From Frigoribacterium sp. Leaf263 (GTDB lineage: Bacteria; Actinomycetota; Actinomycetes; Actinomycetales; Microbacteriaceae), in assembly GCF_001422285.1 (NCBI RefSeq), contig NZ_LMMO01000004.1:560983-624982 (forward strand): a DNA stretch of 64,000 nucleotides, read 5' to 3'. The notes under the pieces were generated by a model. The model did no database searches. It saw only the letters and a list, made by a program, of their open reading frames with translations, and had not been told where the DNA came from. The translations under genes were made by a program, and so were the position numbers. This document shows, in pieces, positions 8,963 to 20,389 of this stretch (positions are counted from its first letter, which is position 1; every line of letters starts with the position of its first letter).

Positions 8963-9237
8963 CTCTGGCGGATAATAGGTCAGGAATGGTGTGCAGTGTT
9001 GCAGGGGGCGAGGCTTCGATTCGGTTTTCCTGATCGCGTGTTGTTATGGATCTGTCTCATCCATACGGCGTGTTGACGTCTCTGGTCTCAAAGATGCGTC
9101 TGGAATTTCTTGGGGCCTTTGTTTCACCCTGATTAATGAGGGTGTTTGTAATCTTGGTGCCCTCTAAATCCTGTCGATCTTGTCTGTTGAATATCGTGAT
9201 GTTCTAATCAGGTAGCCAGCGGGCGTGTTGGCAAGCC
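8963..9237. other. AT-richer non-coding stretch at the island's right end
   Basis: I see no credible gene in these 275 bases. A weak hairpin, CACCCT-N8-AGGGTG at 9125-9144, is followed by TTTG and might terminate the helicase transcript. Composition returns to the chromosomal GC level near 9240. I found no obvious direct repeats matching the left end near 4100. Confidence 0.5.
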
Positions 9238-9636
9238 TCAAGCCTGAAAACGCGCGACCGGCATAGCGGGGCGAGCGTGTCCGACCGTCGTCACCCCCAA
9301 GACGTTGGCACCCGTCTCGGTGACGTACTCCTTGCCGATCGGCGACGACTTGCCGGCCGCCAGGTAGAACGCCTGGCGTCCGTCCGGCAGTCGGTAGGTG
9401 CCGAGCTACGAGGCCCGGTCGCCGTTCCACCGATGGCCGGTGCCCAGACCGGTCGAGGTGATCGCCGAGGCGGGCAGGGCGCCGACCAGCGTGGCGCTGA
9501 GGATGCCCAGCGCCAGCAGGAGGGCGGTCCGAAGTCGTCTTCGTGGGGCCCGCGAGGGGGCGTTCGTGGATGTCCTGGGACGACGATGACGGGTGGGGCG
9601 GGCGTGCCGACGCCGCGCCTCCTCGGCCTGGACCAT
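9238..9636 (-). pseudogene. broken secreted-protein gene (in-frame TAG, displaced 3' end)
   Basis: Read on the reverse strand from an ATG at 9636, the product has a basic N-terminus, a signal-peptide core (TALLLALGILSATLVGALPASA) and a short mature part ending NGDRAS at a TAG (9406-9408). The same frame stays open after the TAG and reads LGTYRLPDGRQAFYLAAG and then SSPIGKEYVTETGANVLG, which looks like real exported protein. The remaining residues to the stop at 9238 look like random sequence. I infer a surface or secreted protein gene inactivated by a nonsense change and truncated at the edge of the defence island. The first residues overlap a copy of the dispersed element (AEEARRR). Confidence 0.6.
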
Positions 9637-9686
9637 GACGGAGCGGGCCGCTCGGGGGAGGGCGCGGGGGAGGCTGTGGAACGACG

Positions 9687-9720
9687 GACGCCCCCGTCGC
9701 TCAGTGGCGGCGGGGGCGTC
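9687..9720 (-). terminator. terminator hairpin, copy 1 of a near-duplicate pair
   Basis: GACGCCCCCG and CGGGGGCGTC flank a short loop at 9687-9720. It lies 26 bp downstream of the stop of the reverse-strand gene at 9747. Almost the same sequence recurs at 10990-11022. Confidence 0.75.
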
Positions 9721-9746
9721 TTCCCTGGGGCGCGCTAGCTTCGTAG

Positions 9747-10037
9747 CTAGAGCTCCTTCGGGATCCCGACCTCGGTTGTCGAGGAGACTGCAGGGATGAA
9801 AGCTGCCACGAGCGTGTAAGCCACAGCTGCGGTGATGGCTACAGCCGCGAACGCGGTCCGGCGGTTCCCTTGTGTGCCTAAGGCTGCAGCGGCGTTGGCG
9901 ATGATCAGCACCGCTCCTACAGGCGAGAGCATGATGGCGGAGATGAGGGTGATCACCCCCTGCAGCAGGATAAGGCTGCCCTCGATTGTGAGGCGTGCCC
10001 TAGATGGTGGTCTCGACATCCTCGGGACCTTCGGCAT
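9747..10037 (-). CDS. small membrane protein, second gene of a two-gene cassette
   Basis: About 96 residues from the ATG at 10037. A second ATG at 10019 has GAAGG eight bases upstream and is an equally good start. The product has a basic N-terminus (PPSRARLTIEG), a long hydrophobic region around GVITLISAIMLSPVGAVLIIA, a short basic loop (GNRR) and a second membrane segment (AFAAVAITAAVAYTLVAAF). It follows the secreted-protein gene at 10051 by 13 bp, so both are probably cotranscribed. No family is recognised. A membrane partner beside a secreted protein could be an immunity or anchoring factor, but nothing in the sequence proves this. GC content is lower than in the surroundings. Confidence 0.65.
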   Translation of the reverse strand: MPKVPRMSRPPSRARLTIEGSLILLQGVITLISAIMLSPVGAVLIIANAAAALGTQGNRRTAFAAVAITAAVAYTLVAAFIPAVSSTTEVGIPKEL

Positions 10038-10050
10038 AAACAGCAGTCTC

Positions 10051-10749
10051 TCAATAGATACTGCAGGAGCGATCGCCGGAGGCTTTACCTGCGGCAGTTC
10101 CGATGAGACGCGTGCAGGGAAGCTGGGTTTGGACGTCCCATCCACCGACCCCCAAGATCAATTTTCGCTGTGACCAGATCTTGGCTCGGTTTCCAACGAC
10201 TGCTGATCCCCGGCCTGTCTGGCCGGCGTCCCGCCAACCCAGTGCTGCTATCGAGGACCAGGATCGCGTGAACGTCGCCGAGGTCACCTTCGAACCGTTC
10301 GCACACCACGTCCCCTCCGTATAAGTGTCAAAAAGCGCGTTACCCGCAGCCGCCCATTGGGTGTTCTTCGCCCACGTTCCCCAGCAGCCGAGGGTGGAAC
10401 TCACGTCAGTTGCGGCTGCCTCGATCGATGAGTAGTGGTCGCCCACTTCTCCCGCATGTGAAGCCGCTCGTGCGTTCGAATCGAGAGGCGTCAACAACAG
10501 GGTTTCCTCGGCCCTGGCCGGCAAGAAGTACGCCTCGAATGCAGAACGTTCGTCAGCAGAGAGCGCGTTGTATTCGGCAGACGAGTCCTCAGCTGAACTG
10601 ACGCGCTCGAAGACTTGGATTGCCGCCGCCTCTCTGTTCTCGAACGATGAGCTCGAAACGGGTGCGGCTTGGGCCGTAGGTGCCAATAGTGCCGTTCCGA
10701 GAACGACTGCAAATACGGAGGCCGGTACAGCAACCCAAGGGAGTTTCAT
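10051..10749 (-). CDS. secreted protein of unknown function
   Basis: A 232-residue protein with a clear signal peptide: MKLPWVAVPASVFAVVLG then TALLAPTAQA, with cleavage likely after AQA. The start is the ATG at 10749, because AGGAAAGG lies about eight bases upstream; a longer frame to 10782 lacks such a site. The mature part contains GCWGTWAKN and YTEGTWCANGSKVTSATFTRSW, with several Trp and four Cys residues that could form disulfides outside the cell. I recall similar Trp/Cys-rich C-terminal halves in uncharacterised exported actinobacterial proteins, but I cannot name a family. It sits in a lower-GC cassette with a small membrane protein directly downstream. Confidence 0.75.
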   Translation of the reverse strand: MKLPWVAVPASVFAVVLGTALLAPTAQAAPVSSSSFENREAAAIQVFERVSSAEDSSAEYNALSADERSAFEAYFLPARAEETLLLTPLDSNARAASHAGEVGDHYSSIEAAATDVSSTLGCWGTWAKNTQWAAAGNALFDTYTEGTWCANGSKVTSATFTRSWSSIAALGWRDAGQTGRGSAVVGNRAKIWSQRKLILGVGGWDVQTQLPCTRLIGTAAGKASGDRSCSIY

Positions 10750-10866
10750 TATCAATTTCCTTTCCTGGTGCGGGGTGATCAACCCGATGGATCACTCCTT
10801 CCGCAGTGCCAAGGTTGCTTCCCGCACGTCCTGAAGGCCTCCCCCTAGAGGATGATATTAAAAACA

Positions 10867-10887
10867 CGTCAGATTTATGTTCTGACG
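10867..10887. promoter_or_regulatory. inverted repeat upstream of the secreted-protein gene
   Basis: CGTCAGA-tttatgt-TCTGACG is a perfect 7-bp inverted repeat about 120 bp upstream of the start at 10749. On the reverse strand it is followed by an AT-rich run containing TAATAT (near 10852-10857) that resembles a -10 element. It is a candidate operator or an upstream transcript hairpin. No convincing -35 was found. Confidence 0.35.
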
Positions 10888-10989
10888 GCATTACTGAACT
10901 CACGTTGTTGACCGCGGTGCCATCCATGCCGATGCCCAAGCCCGTGCCGCTGGCCGCCCATACAGGCGTCGGCGAAGACGGGAACGATG

Positions 10990-11022
10990 GACGCCCCCGT
11001 CGCGCAGTGGCGGCGGGGGCGT
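10990..11022 (-). terminator. terminator hairpin, copy 2 of a near-duplicate pair
   Basis: Same GACGCCCCCG...CGGGGGCGTC hairpin as at 9687-9720, with the surrounding TGGACG and AGTGGCGG also shared. It lies 22 bp downstream of the stop of the reverse-strand gene at 11044. The two copies bracket the lower-GC cassette at 9747-10749. Confidence 0.75.
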
Positions 11023-11043
11023 CCGGTGGTTCAGGAGGCGCGC

Positions 11044-11277
11044 TCAGTCGGTCTCGTCGAGGTCGATCTCCTCGTCGGCGAGATCGTTCTCGGCTCCGTC
11101 GGGTGTCCCCTCACGGGGTGCGCCGCCGGTCGGGCCGTCGTTGTGCTCGCCGACGCCCGGGAAGACCGTCTCGCCGGCGACGGCGTCGTTGGTCGCGATC
11201 TGCTCGGATTCGGCGAACTCGTCGGCCTGGTCGTGGGGCTGGTCGCCGGAAGCGGCTGGGATGCTGGTGTCGCTCAT
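11044..11277 (-). CDS. small acidic protein of unknown function
   Basis: 77 residues from the ATG at 11277, which has GAGAGG at a normal distance upstream (a longer open frame without such a site is ignored). The product is hydrophilic and very acidic (ADEFAESEQIA; ending DLADEEIDLDETD), with no cysteine or membrane segment, so it is probably a soluble and partly disordered cytosolic protein. It ends just before a terminator hairpin. The neighbour upstream at 11321 encodes a SnoaL-like protein in the same direction, so they may form a transcript. Confidence 0.6.
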   Translation of the reverse strand: MSDTSIPAASGDQPHDQADEFAESEQIATNDAVAGETVFPGVGEHNDGPTGGAPREGTPDGAENDLADEEIDLDETD

Positions 11278-11320
11278 GTTGAATCCTCTCGAGAAGTGAC
11301 GGGTTGCGGGTGGGGCGATA

Positions 11321-11731
11321 TCAGGCAAGGCCGAGCTGCTGCAGCAGGCCCGCCTCGTCGGTTGCCCCCCAGCGCTCGACGAGCATGCCGTCGTCGTCGA
11401 AGCGGCCGACCTGGATGCCGCGGACGGTGAAGCTCCTGCCCGTCGGCTCATGACCTTGGAACGGACCCGTGTGAGTGCCCGAGATCGTGAAGACGGCGGT
11501 GACGTGCTCGTCGTCGGCGACGAGCGTCTCCACTGCGAGGTCGACGTCGGGGAACGCTGCGAAGAACTCGCTCCAGAAGGCCTTGATGCCCTCGACGCCG
11601 GCCGGTGCGCCCGGGGCGGGGTCGTGATCGACGACGTCGGCGTGGAACCCCTCGCCGAGTCGATCGACCTGCCGCGCGGTGAGGATCTCGCCGAGCAGCT
11701 CCTGAGTCTCGATGTTCTTGTCTCTCGCCAT
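11321..11731 (-). CDS. SnoaL-like ester cyclase/NTF2-fold protein
   Basis: 136 residues from the ATG at 11731, preceded by GGAACGGAG. The sequence has the SnoaL-like hallmarks: FHADVVDHDPAPGAPAGVEGI, then FWSEFFAAFPDVDLAVETLVADDEHV and GTHTGPFQGHEPTGRSFTVRG, followed by a region ending VERWGATDEAGLLQQLG. Proteins of this family have the NTF2-like cone fold and include polyketide cyclases, but most genomic copies have unknown substrates. It has no signal peptide. The role here cannot be inferred beyond the fold. The next gene upstream (sucC) is on the other strand. Confidence 0.85.
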   Translation of the reverse strand: MARDKNIETQELLGEILTARQVDRLGEGFHADVVDHDPAPGAPAGVEGIKAFWSEFFAAFPDVDLAVETLVADDEHVTAVFTISGTHTGPFQGHEPTGRSFTVRGIQVGRFDDDGMLVERWGATDEAGLLQQLGLA

Positions 11732-11969
11732 GGTCGGCTCCGTTCCTTTCGCGTGGGTGGTCTCCCGTCTACTCCTCCACGGGGCGACGGACGGGCGCGT
11801 GCTCACAGGTCGCCGGACGGTTCACGTGCCCGTCAGGGCTCGGCGCTAGGCTGACCGGGGCCGTCGCCACGCCGTCGAGACCGTTCGATCAGGTGGCGAC
11901 CGGCTTCCGCCGACACGTCGGCACGACCGAGCGAAGCAATGGCGCAGCGATGCGGATTGGAAGAACAGC

Positions 11970-13133
11970 GTGGATCTTTTCGAGTACCAGGCCAGAGACC
12001 TGTTCGAGCAGTACGGCGTGCCCGTGCTGCCGGGCATCACGGCCGACACCCCCGAGGAGGCGCGTGCCGCGTCCGAGAAGCTGGGTGGCGTGACCGTCGT
12101 CAAGGCTCAGGTCAAGGTCGGCGGGCGTGGCAAGGCCGGCGGCGTCAAGGTCGCGAAGACCCCCGACGACGCCGAGGCCGCCGCTCGCGACATCCTCGGG
12201 CTCGACATCAAGGGCCACGTCGTCAAGCGCGTCATGATCGCCGGCGGCGCGCAGATCGCGCAGGAGTTCTACTTCTCGGTGCTGCTCGACCGAGCCAACC
12301 GCTCGTACCTCTCGCTCTGCAGCGTCGAGGGCGGCATGGAGATCGAGCAGCTCGCCGTCGAGAAGCCCGACGCCCTCGCTCGCATCGAGGTCGACCCCCG
12401 CTCGGGCATCGACCTGGCCAAGGCCACCGAGATCGCGAAGGCCGGCGGGTTCCCCGACGAGCTGATCGAGAAGGTCGCCCCCGTGCTCGTCAAGCTCTAC
12501 GCCGTGTACGAGGGCGAGGACGCCACGCTCGTCGAGGTCAACCCGCTCGTCCTGACCGAGCAGGGCGACATCGTCGCCCTCGACGGCAAGGTCTCGATCG
12601 ACGAGAACGCCGACTTCCGTCACCCCGGTCACGCCGAGCTCGAAGACGCCGACGCTGCCGACCCCCTCGAGGCGAAGGCCAAGGCCGCCGGCCTCAACTA
12701 CGTCAAGCTCGACGGCGAGGTCGGGATCATCGGCAACGGCGCGGGCCTCGTCATGTCGACGCTCGACGTCGTCGCGTACGCCGGCGAGGCGCACGGCGGC
12801 GTCAAGCCCGCGAACTTCCTCGACATCGGCGGCGGAGCGAGCGCCGAGGTCATGGCCGCCGGACTCGACGTCATCCTCGGCGACGCCCAGGTCAAGAGCG
12901 TCTTCGTCAACGTCTTCGGCGGCATCACGGCCTGCGACGCCGTCGCGAACGGCATCGTCGCCGCGCTCGGCATCCTCGGCGACACCGCCACCAAGCCCCT
13001 CGTCGTCCGACTCGACGGCAACAACGTCGACGAGGGCCGACGCATCCTCGCGGAGGCGGCGCACCCCCTCGTCACCGTCGTGGCGACCATGGACGAGGCC
13101 GCCGACAAGGCCGCCGAGCTGGCTTCGAAGTAA
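11970..13133 (+). CDS. sucC: succinyl-CoA ligase [ADP-forming] subunit beta
   Basis: 387 residues, the usual family length. The ATP-grasp domain is evident from [39 protein letters not shown] and [21 protein letters not shown]. The CoA-ligase half carries [13 protein letters not shown] and [19 protein letters not shown]. With SucD it interconverts succinyl-CoA and succinate in the TCA cycle, coupled to ATP or GTP. The start is the GTG at 11970 with GGAAG upstream. sucD follows after 15 bp. An exact copy of the dispersed 11-mer occurs at 12054, but here it encodes the family's normal PEEARAA helix. Confidence 0.97.
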   Translation: MDLFEYQARDLFEQYGVPVLPGITADTPEEARAASEKLGGVTVVKAQVKVGGRGKAGGVKVAKTPDDAEAAARDILGLDIKGHVVKRVMIAGGAQIAQEFYFSVLLDRANRSYLSLCSVEGGMEIEQLAVEKPDALARIEVDPRSGIDLAKATEIAKAGGFPDELIEKVAPVLVKLYAVYEGEDATLVEVNPLVLTEQGDIVALDGKVSIDENADFRHPGHAELEDADAADPLEAKAKAAGLNYVKLDGEVGIIGNGAGLVMSTLDVVAYAGEAHGGVKPANFLDIGGGASAEVMAAGLDVILGDAQVKSVFVNVFGGITACDAVANGIVAALGILGDTATKPLVVRLDGNNVDEGRRILAEAAHPLVTVVATMDEAADKAAELASK

Positions 13134-13148
13134 GGACTGAACAGAACA

Positions 13149-14036
<888 letters not shown>

Positions 14037-14183
14037 AGCCGACCCGCGCCTCCTGAACGGGCGTGTGCGTCGAGACCGGGTGAGTCGTCATCACCCGCGA
14101 TCGGCGGACACGCCCGTCTCGGCGTCCGGGCGACGGGCGGGGCACGCCGAGAGCGTCCGAGGGGCCGGGTAGGGTCGTCCACG

Positions 14184-15875
14184 ATGAACCGCCCTGCCAC
14201 CGCCGCCTTCGCGGCCCTCGAAGCCCTGCTCGTCGTCGGCATCGGCGTCGGGCTCCCGGTCGCGGTCATGAGTCTGCTCTGGGCGTTCCAATACGGGCTC
14301 CAGCTCGACTGGGTCATCTTCTGGCGCGCCTCCGTCGACACCTGGCTCGTCGGGCACGGCGTCGATCTCACGCTGCAGCTCAGCGGGCCGGCAGCCGAGG
14401 CGACCGGCGTCGCCGGGGCCGACGCCCCCATCGGCATCACCATCGCCGCCCTCGGCTTCTCGGCGCTGACGGTGCTGCTCGGTCTCCGCGCCGGTCGGGC
14501 CATCGCCGAGACCCGGCACCGGGTGACCGGCCTCCTCGTGACCATCGTGACGTTCGCGCTCATCTCGCTCGGTCTCGCCGCCACCGCCCAGCACGCTCTC
14601 GCCGCGCCCTCCCTCTGGCAGGCGCTCGTGCTGCCGCCCCTCGTCTACGCCGTGCCCGTGCTCGTCATGGCCGAGATCACCCGGCGGCGACGAGGTGAGG
14701 ACCCCGGCCCCGTGGCCCTCTTCGTCACCCGACTCGTCGTCCGCGCGCCTCTCGCGGCCCGGGTCGTCGCGGCAGGCGGTCTGCGGGCCGGCCTCGCGAC
14801 CGCCGCCGTCGTGCTCTCCGTCGCGGCGCTCATCGTGGCGCTGCTGCTGCTGACGCACTTCTCGCAGATCATCACCCTCTACGAAGGCGCGCACGGGGGT
14901 CTGCTCGGCGGCCTCGCGCTCACGATCGGGCAGCTCGCGCTGCTGCCCAACGTCATCGTCTGGGCCGCATCGTGGCTGATCGGGCCGGGTTTCGCTCTGG
15001 GCACCGGCTCCGCTGTCTCGCCCCTCGGCACGTCGGTCGGTCCGCTGCCGGCCGTGCCGTTCCTCGGCGCTCTGCCCACGGCCGATCTGCCCTTCGCCTT
15101 CGTCGGGCTGCTCGTGCCCGTCGTCGCCGCGTACGTCATCACGACCCTCCTGCGACCACGGCTGCAGGCGGCTCTGGCCGCGGCAGGCGTCGACGACGTC
15201 CTCCGCCGCGTGCTCGTCGGCGTGGCGGTCGGCCTCACGGCCGGTGTCGCGATCGGCCTGGCCTCGTGGGCGTCGGCCGGCTCGGCCGGACCGGGGCGTC
15301 TCGTCGACGTCGGACCGGACCCGTGGGTCGTCGGCGCGATCGCCGCGCTCGAGGTCGCCGTGCCCGCCGTCCTCGCCATGATCGTCACCCCGCCGCGGTT
15401 CGTGGGCGGCGTGGGGCTGCCGACCCGCGCCTCCTCGGTGTCCACCGACGGCACGACCCGCCCCGGGTCGGATCGCTCGGCGTCGACCACGGCGAGCCGC
15501 CTGCCGCGCGAGTTCGGCACCCCGCCGGTCGACGGCGCCGGAGGCGCGTGGGCGTCGGCCGGAGCCGTCACCGCGACCCGGGGTGACGAGGGCGACGACG
15601 ACCGTGACGCCGCGCGCCTCGGCGAACGGGCCGGTGGCCCCGCCGACGCCGACGCCGACGCCGCCGCCACCGCCTCCATCGGAGACGGCGAGGGCGGCGC
15701 AGCGGCAGGCGGCGGCGCGACGGGTCGAGAATCGTCGCCGTCCGCCGTCGGCCGAGATGGCGACGACGGCCGCGACGACGGCCGCGGCGACGGCCGAGAC
15801 CCCGATGAAGACCCCGCTCACGACCCCGACGACGACCCCGACGTGACGGACCGTCTCGACGGACTCACCCGCTGA
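14184..15875 (+). CDS. DUF6350 family multi-pass membrane protein
   Basis: 563 residues with about ten hydrophobic segments in the first 400 residues (for example ALLVVGIGVGLPVAVMSLLWAF and FVGLLVPVVAAYVITTLL), followed by a long hydrophilic Asp/Arg/Gly-rich tail. The position between sucD and purN and the sequence style match the actinobacterial DUF6350 family, whose function is unknown. The tail contains a clear copy of the dispersed element at 15426, read as PTRASSVSTDG, and ends in low-complexity DDGRDDGRGDGRD-type repeats. That the tail tolerates such insertions suggests that it is disordered and cytoplasmic. Confidence 0.85.
   Translation: MNRPATAAFAALEALLVVGIGVGLPVAVMSLLWAFQYGLQLDWVIFWRASVDTWLVGHGVDLTLQLSGPAAEATGVAGADAPIGITIAALGFSALTVLLGLRAGRAIAETRHRVTGLLVTIVTFALISLGLAATAQHALAAPSLWQALVLPPLVYAVPVLVMAEITRRRRGEDPGPVALFVTRLVVRAPLAARVVAAGGLRAGLATAAVVLSVAALIVALLLLTHFSQIITLYEGAHGGLLGGLALTIGQLALLPNVIVWAASWLIGPGFALGTGSAVSPLGTSVGPLPAVPFLGALPTADLPFAFVGLLVPVVAAYVITTLLRPRLQAALAAAGVDDVLRRVLVGVAVGLTAGVAIGLASWASAGSAGPGRLVDVGPDPWVVGAIAALEVAVPAVLAMIVTPPRFVGGVGLPTRASSVSTDGTTRPGSDRSASTTASRLPREFGTPPVDGAGGAWASAGAVTATRGDEGDDDRDAARLGERAGGPADADADAAATASIGDGEGGAAAGGGATGRESSPSAVGRDGDDGRDDGRGDGRDPDEDPAHDPDDDPDVTDRLDGLTR
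15426..15436 (-). repeat. dispersed element inside the DUF6350 gene
   Basis: CGCGCCTCCTC within CGACCCGCGCCTCCTCGG. It is read as TRASS and falls exactly where the membrane domain ends and the disordered tail begins. Confidence 0.7.
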
Positions 15876-15932
15876 CGTGACGGCGCCCGGCGGCACCGCG
15901 AGCGACCCGAGGCGCCACGCTAGGCTTGCCGC

Positions 15933-16526
15933 GTGCTGAAGCTCGTGGTGCTCATCTCCGGTGGCGGATCGAACCTCCGGGCACTGCTCGAAGCCGCACA
16001 CGACGCCGAGTACCCCGCGCGGGTCGTCGCCGTCGGAGCCGACCGCGACGCCGACGGGTTCCAGCACGCCGAGCACTTCGGCGTCCCCACGTTCTCGGTG
16101 CCGTTCTCGAGCTTCGCCGACCGCGGGGCCTGGGGTGACGAGCTGCTGGCGCAGGTGCGGCAGTGGGAGCCCGATCTGGTCGTGCTCAGCGGCTTCATGC
16201 GTCTCGTGCCGCCGCGCGTGGTCGAGGCCCTCGCCCCCCAGCTGATCAACACCCACCCCGCCTACCTGCCGGAGTTCCCCGGGGCCCACGGCGTCCGCGA
16301 CGCCATCGCCGCCGGCGTCGAGCAGACCGGCGCCAGCGTCATCGTCGTCGACAACGGCGTCGACAGCGGCCCGATCCTGGCCCAGCGCCGCATCCCCGTG
16401 CTGCCCGGCGACGACGAGTCGTCGCTGCACGACCGCATCAAGCTCGTCGAGCGCGAACTGCTCGTGCAGACCGTGCTCGACATCGCCAACGGAACGATCG
16501 ACCTCGAACAGGAGTCCACCGCATGA
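15933..16526 (+). CDS. purN: phosphoribosylglycinamide formyltransferase
   Basis: 197 residues. GART transfers a formyl group from 10-formyl-tetrahydrofolate to GAR in purine synthesis. Visible motifs are the N-terminal [16 protein letters not shown] and the catalytic triad Asn106, His108 ([16 protein letters not shown]) and Asp144 (NGVDSGPIL), at the same numbering as the E. coli enzyme. The start is the GTG at 15933. The stop overlaps the ATG of purH, which indicates translational coupling. Confidence 0.97.
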   Translation: MLKLVVLISGGGSNLRALLEAAHDAEYPARVVAVGADRDADGFQHAEHFGVPTFSVPFSSFADRGAWGDELLAQVRQWEPDLVVLSGFMRLVPPRVVEALAPQLINTHPAYLPEFPGAHGVRDAIAAGVEQTGASVIVVDNGVDSGPILAQRRIPVLPGDDESSLHDRIKLVERELLVQTVLDIANGTIDLEQESTA

Positions 16527-18145
16527 GCGGCCACGCCATCGACCCCACCCTCTACCGCGACCGCGACACCGTGCCCGTCCGCCGGGCGCTGATCAGCGTC
16601 AGCGACAAGACGGGGCTGCTCGACCTGGCGGGGGCGCTCGCCGCGGCCGGGGTCGAGATCGTCTCCACCGGGTCGACGGCGTCGACCATCCGCGACGCCG
16701 GTCACGAGGTCACCGACGTCAGCGCGGTGACCGGGTTCCCCGAGTCGCTCGACGGGCGCGTGAAGACGCTGCACCCGGCCGTGCACGCGGGGATCCTCGC
16801 CGATCTGCGGCTCGAGTCGCACGAGGCGCAGCTCGCCGAGCTCGACATCGCGGCCTTCGAGCTCGTCGTCGTCAACCTCTACCCGTTCGTCGCGACGGTC
16901 GCCTCGGGCGCCGACGCGCCGACGGTCATCGAGAACGTCGACATCGGCGGCCCGGCCATGGTGCGTGCCGCGGCGAAGAACCACGCCAACGTGGCGATCG
17001 TCGTGTCGCCGTCGAACTACGCCCAGGTCGTCGACGCGCTCGGCACCGGAGGCACGACCCTCGCCCAGCGCCAGCGCCTCGCCGGTGAGGCGTTCGCCCA
17101 CACCGCGTCGTACGACACGGCGGTCGCGGCGTACTTCGCCGCCAACGTCGGCACCGGGTCGGCAGCGCCGGCCGAGGAGGCGCGGGTCGACTTCGCCCCC
17201 GCGGTCACCGTCTCGGCCGAGCTGCAGCACACCCTCCGCTACGGCGAGAACTCGCACCAGGCCGCCGCGATCTACGCGACCCCGGGTGCGCACGGCATCG
17301 CCCAGGCTCAGCAGCTGCACGGCAAGGAGATGTCGTACAACAACTACGTCGACGCCGACGCCGCCCTGCGCGCCGCCTACGACTTCGACGAGCCCGCCGT
17401 CGCGATCATCAAGCACGCCAACCCCTGCGGCATCGCCGTCGCCTCCGCCGACGCGATCGACCCCATCGCCGACGCGCACCGTCGCGCCCACGAGTGCGAC
17501 CCCGTCTCGGCCTTCGGCGGGGTCATCGCCGCCAACCGGCCGGTCACGCGCGCGATGGCCGAGACGGTGCGCGACATCTTCACCGAGGTGGTGATCGCTC
17601 CGGGCTTCGACCCCGAGGCCGTCGAGATCCTCAGCGCCAAGAAGAACATCCGCCTGCTGACGCTCCCCGCCGACTACGCGCGCGACGGCCGCGAGGTCAA
17701 GCAGATCTCGGGTGGTCTGCTCGTGCAGGACGCCGACGTCTTCACCGGGTTCTCGTCGGAGGGCTGGACCCTCGTCGCCGGCGACGAGGCCGACGCCGCC
17801 ACCCGCGCCGACCTCGAGTTCGCCTGGAAGGCCTCGCGGGCCGTCAAGTCGAACGCGATCCTCCTCGCCTCGGGAGGCGCGTCGGTCGGCGTCGGCATGG
17901 GCCAGGTCAACCGCGTCGACTCGTGCCACCTCGCGGTGGACCGCGCCGGCGAGCGTGCGGCCGGATCGGTCGCCGCCTCGGACGCCTTCTTCCCCTTCTC
18001 GGACGGCCTGCAGGTGCTGCTCGACGCCGGCGTCGCGGCCGTCGTGCAGCCCGGCGGCTCGATCCGCGACGACGAGGTCATCGCGGCCGCAGCGGCCGCC
18101 GGCGTGACCATGTACTTCACGGGTGAGCGTCACTTCTTCCACTGA
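16523..18145 (+). CDS. purH: bifunctional AICAR formyltransferase/IMP cyclohydrolase
   Basis: 540 residues starting at the ATG that overlaps the purN stop. The N-terminal MGS-like cyclohydrolase domain shows [28 protein letters not shown] and [15 protein letters not shown]. The transformylase domain shows [38 protein letters not shown] and [11 protein letters not shown]. It performs the last two steps to IMP. A copy of the dispersed element at 17174 is read as [12 protein letters not shown] and sits in the linker between the two domains. A strong hairpin follows the stop at 18181-18220. Confidence 0.97.
   Translation: MSGHAIDPTLYRDRDTVPVRRALISVSDKTGLLDLAGALAAAGVEIVSTGSTASTIRDAGHEVTDVSAVTGFPESLDGRVKTLHPAVHAGILADLRLESHEAQLAELDIAAFELVVVNLYPFVATVASGADAPTVIENVDIGGPAMVRAAAKNHANVAIVVSPSNYAQVVDALGTGGTTLAQRQRLAGEAFAHTASYDTAVAAYFAANVGTGSAAPAEEARVDFAPAVTVSAELQHTLRYGENSHQAAAIYATPGAHGIAQAQQLHGKEMSYNNYVDADAALRAAYDFDEPAVAIIKHANPCGIAVASADAIDPIADAHRRAHECDPVSAFGGVIAANRPVTRAMAETVRDIFTEVVIAPGFDPEAVEILSAKKNIRLLTLPADYARDGREVKQISGGLLVQDADVFTGFSSEGWTLVAGDEADAATRADLEFAWKASRAVKSNAILLASGGASVGVGMGQVNRVDSCHLAVDRAGERAAGSVAASDAFFPFSDGLQVLLDAGVAAVVQPGGSIRDDEVIAAAAAAGVTMYFTGERHFFH
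17174..17184 (+). repeat. dispersed element in the inter-domain linker of purH
   Basis: GAGGAGGCGCG in the context GGCCGAGGAGGCGCGGGTCG, which matches the full extended consensus. It encodes EEARV between the cyclohydrolase and transformylase domains, where length variation is tolerated. Confidence 0.65.
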
Positions 18146-18180
18146 GCCCGCCCCGCTCCGAGGCGGGTCCGACCTCGACA

Positions 18181-18220
18181 CCCCCACCGCGATCCGAACT
18201 GATCGGTCTTGCGGTGGGGG
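18181..18220 (+). terminator. terminator after purH
   Basis: CCCCCACCGC and GCGGTGGGGG form a 10-bp stem around an 18-nt loop that has its own short complementarity (GATC). It ends the sucC-to-purH stretch 35 bp after the purH stop and is followed by TGTTC. Confidence 0.8.
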
Positions 18221-18297
18221 TGTTCGCGCACCTATCCTGTAAGGCTGCTTGCAGTCGGTCGGAGACGGCCGTCGACGCCGACCTCCTGGGGGACATC

Positions 18298-18405
18298 ATG
18301 ACGATGACAGCGACCACGACGGTCGGACGCGACGACCGTGTCCTCTCAGCCCGCGCCTCCTCGGCCCTGACGGTCGTCGACTCCGAACCGGCTGCGGCGG
18401 CCTGA
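18298..18405 (+). CDS. possible 35-aa leader peptide upstream of the ABC exporter
   Basis: An ATG at 18298, seven bases or so after CTGGGGGAC, opens a frame starting [15 protein letters not shown] and ending in a run of Ala at a TGA. It carries a copy of the dispersed element, read as SARASSA. It lies between the purH terminator and the exporter genes. Between this ORF and the exporter start (18554) are several GC-rich self-complementary segments, for example CTCCCC-A-GGGGAG near 18494. That arrangement would suit ribosome-mediated attenuation, as known for some drug-transporter genes. This role is inferred only. Confidence 0.3.
   Translation: MTMTATTTVGRDDRVLSARASSALTVVDSEPAAAA
18352..18362 (-). 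repeat. dispersed element in the exporter leader
   Basis: CGCGCCTCCTC in the context GCCCGCGCCTCCTCGGCCCTG, within the candidate leader ORF and upstream of the ABC exporter. Confidence 0.6.
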
Positions 18406-18553
18406 CGCACCGCAGCGCACGACGAAGCCGACCGGGCGCCTGACGACGCCCGCCGGACGCGGCCTCCACAGGCCGCCGGCACCACGAGACACTCCCCAGG
18501 GGAGCGACCGCGCCCGCGCGGCCCCCTGCCAGATCACGACACTTGGATCAGTC

Positions 18554-20385
<1,832 letters not shown>

Positions 20386-20389
<4 letters not shown>

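Noticed and set aside
8963-9240. Attachment sites or direct repeats flanking the defence island
   Set aside because: I compared the sequence after the pcrA stop with that near 9200-9300 and saw no convincing direct repeat, integrase or tRNA gene.
12054-12064. Exact dispersed 11-mer in sucC taken as an insertion
   Set aside because: It encodes the PEEARAA helix that is normal in SucC proteins, so chance codon choice is the better explanation.
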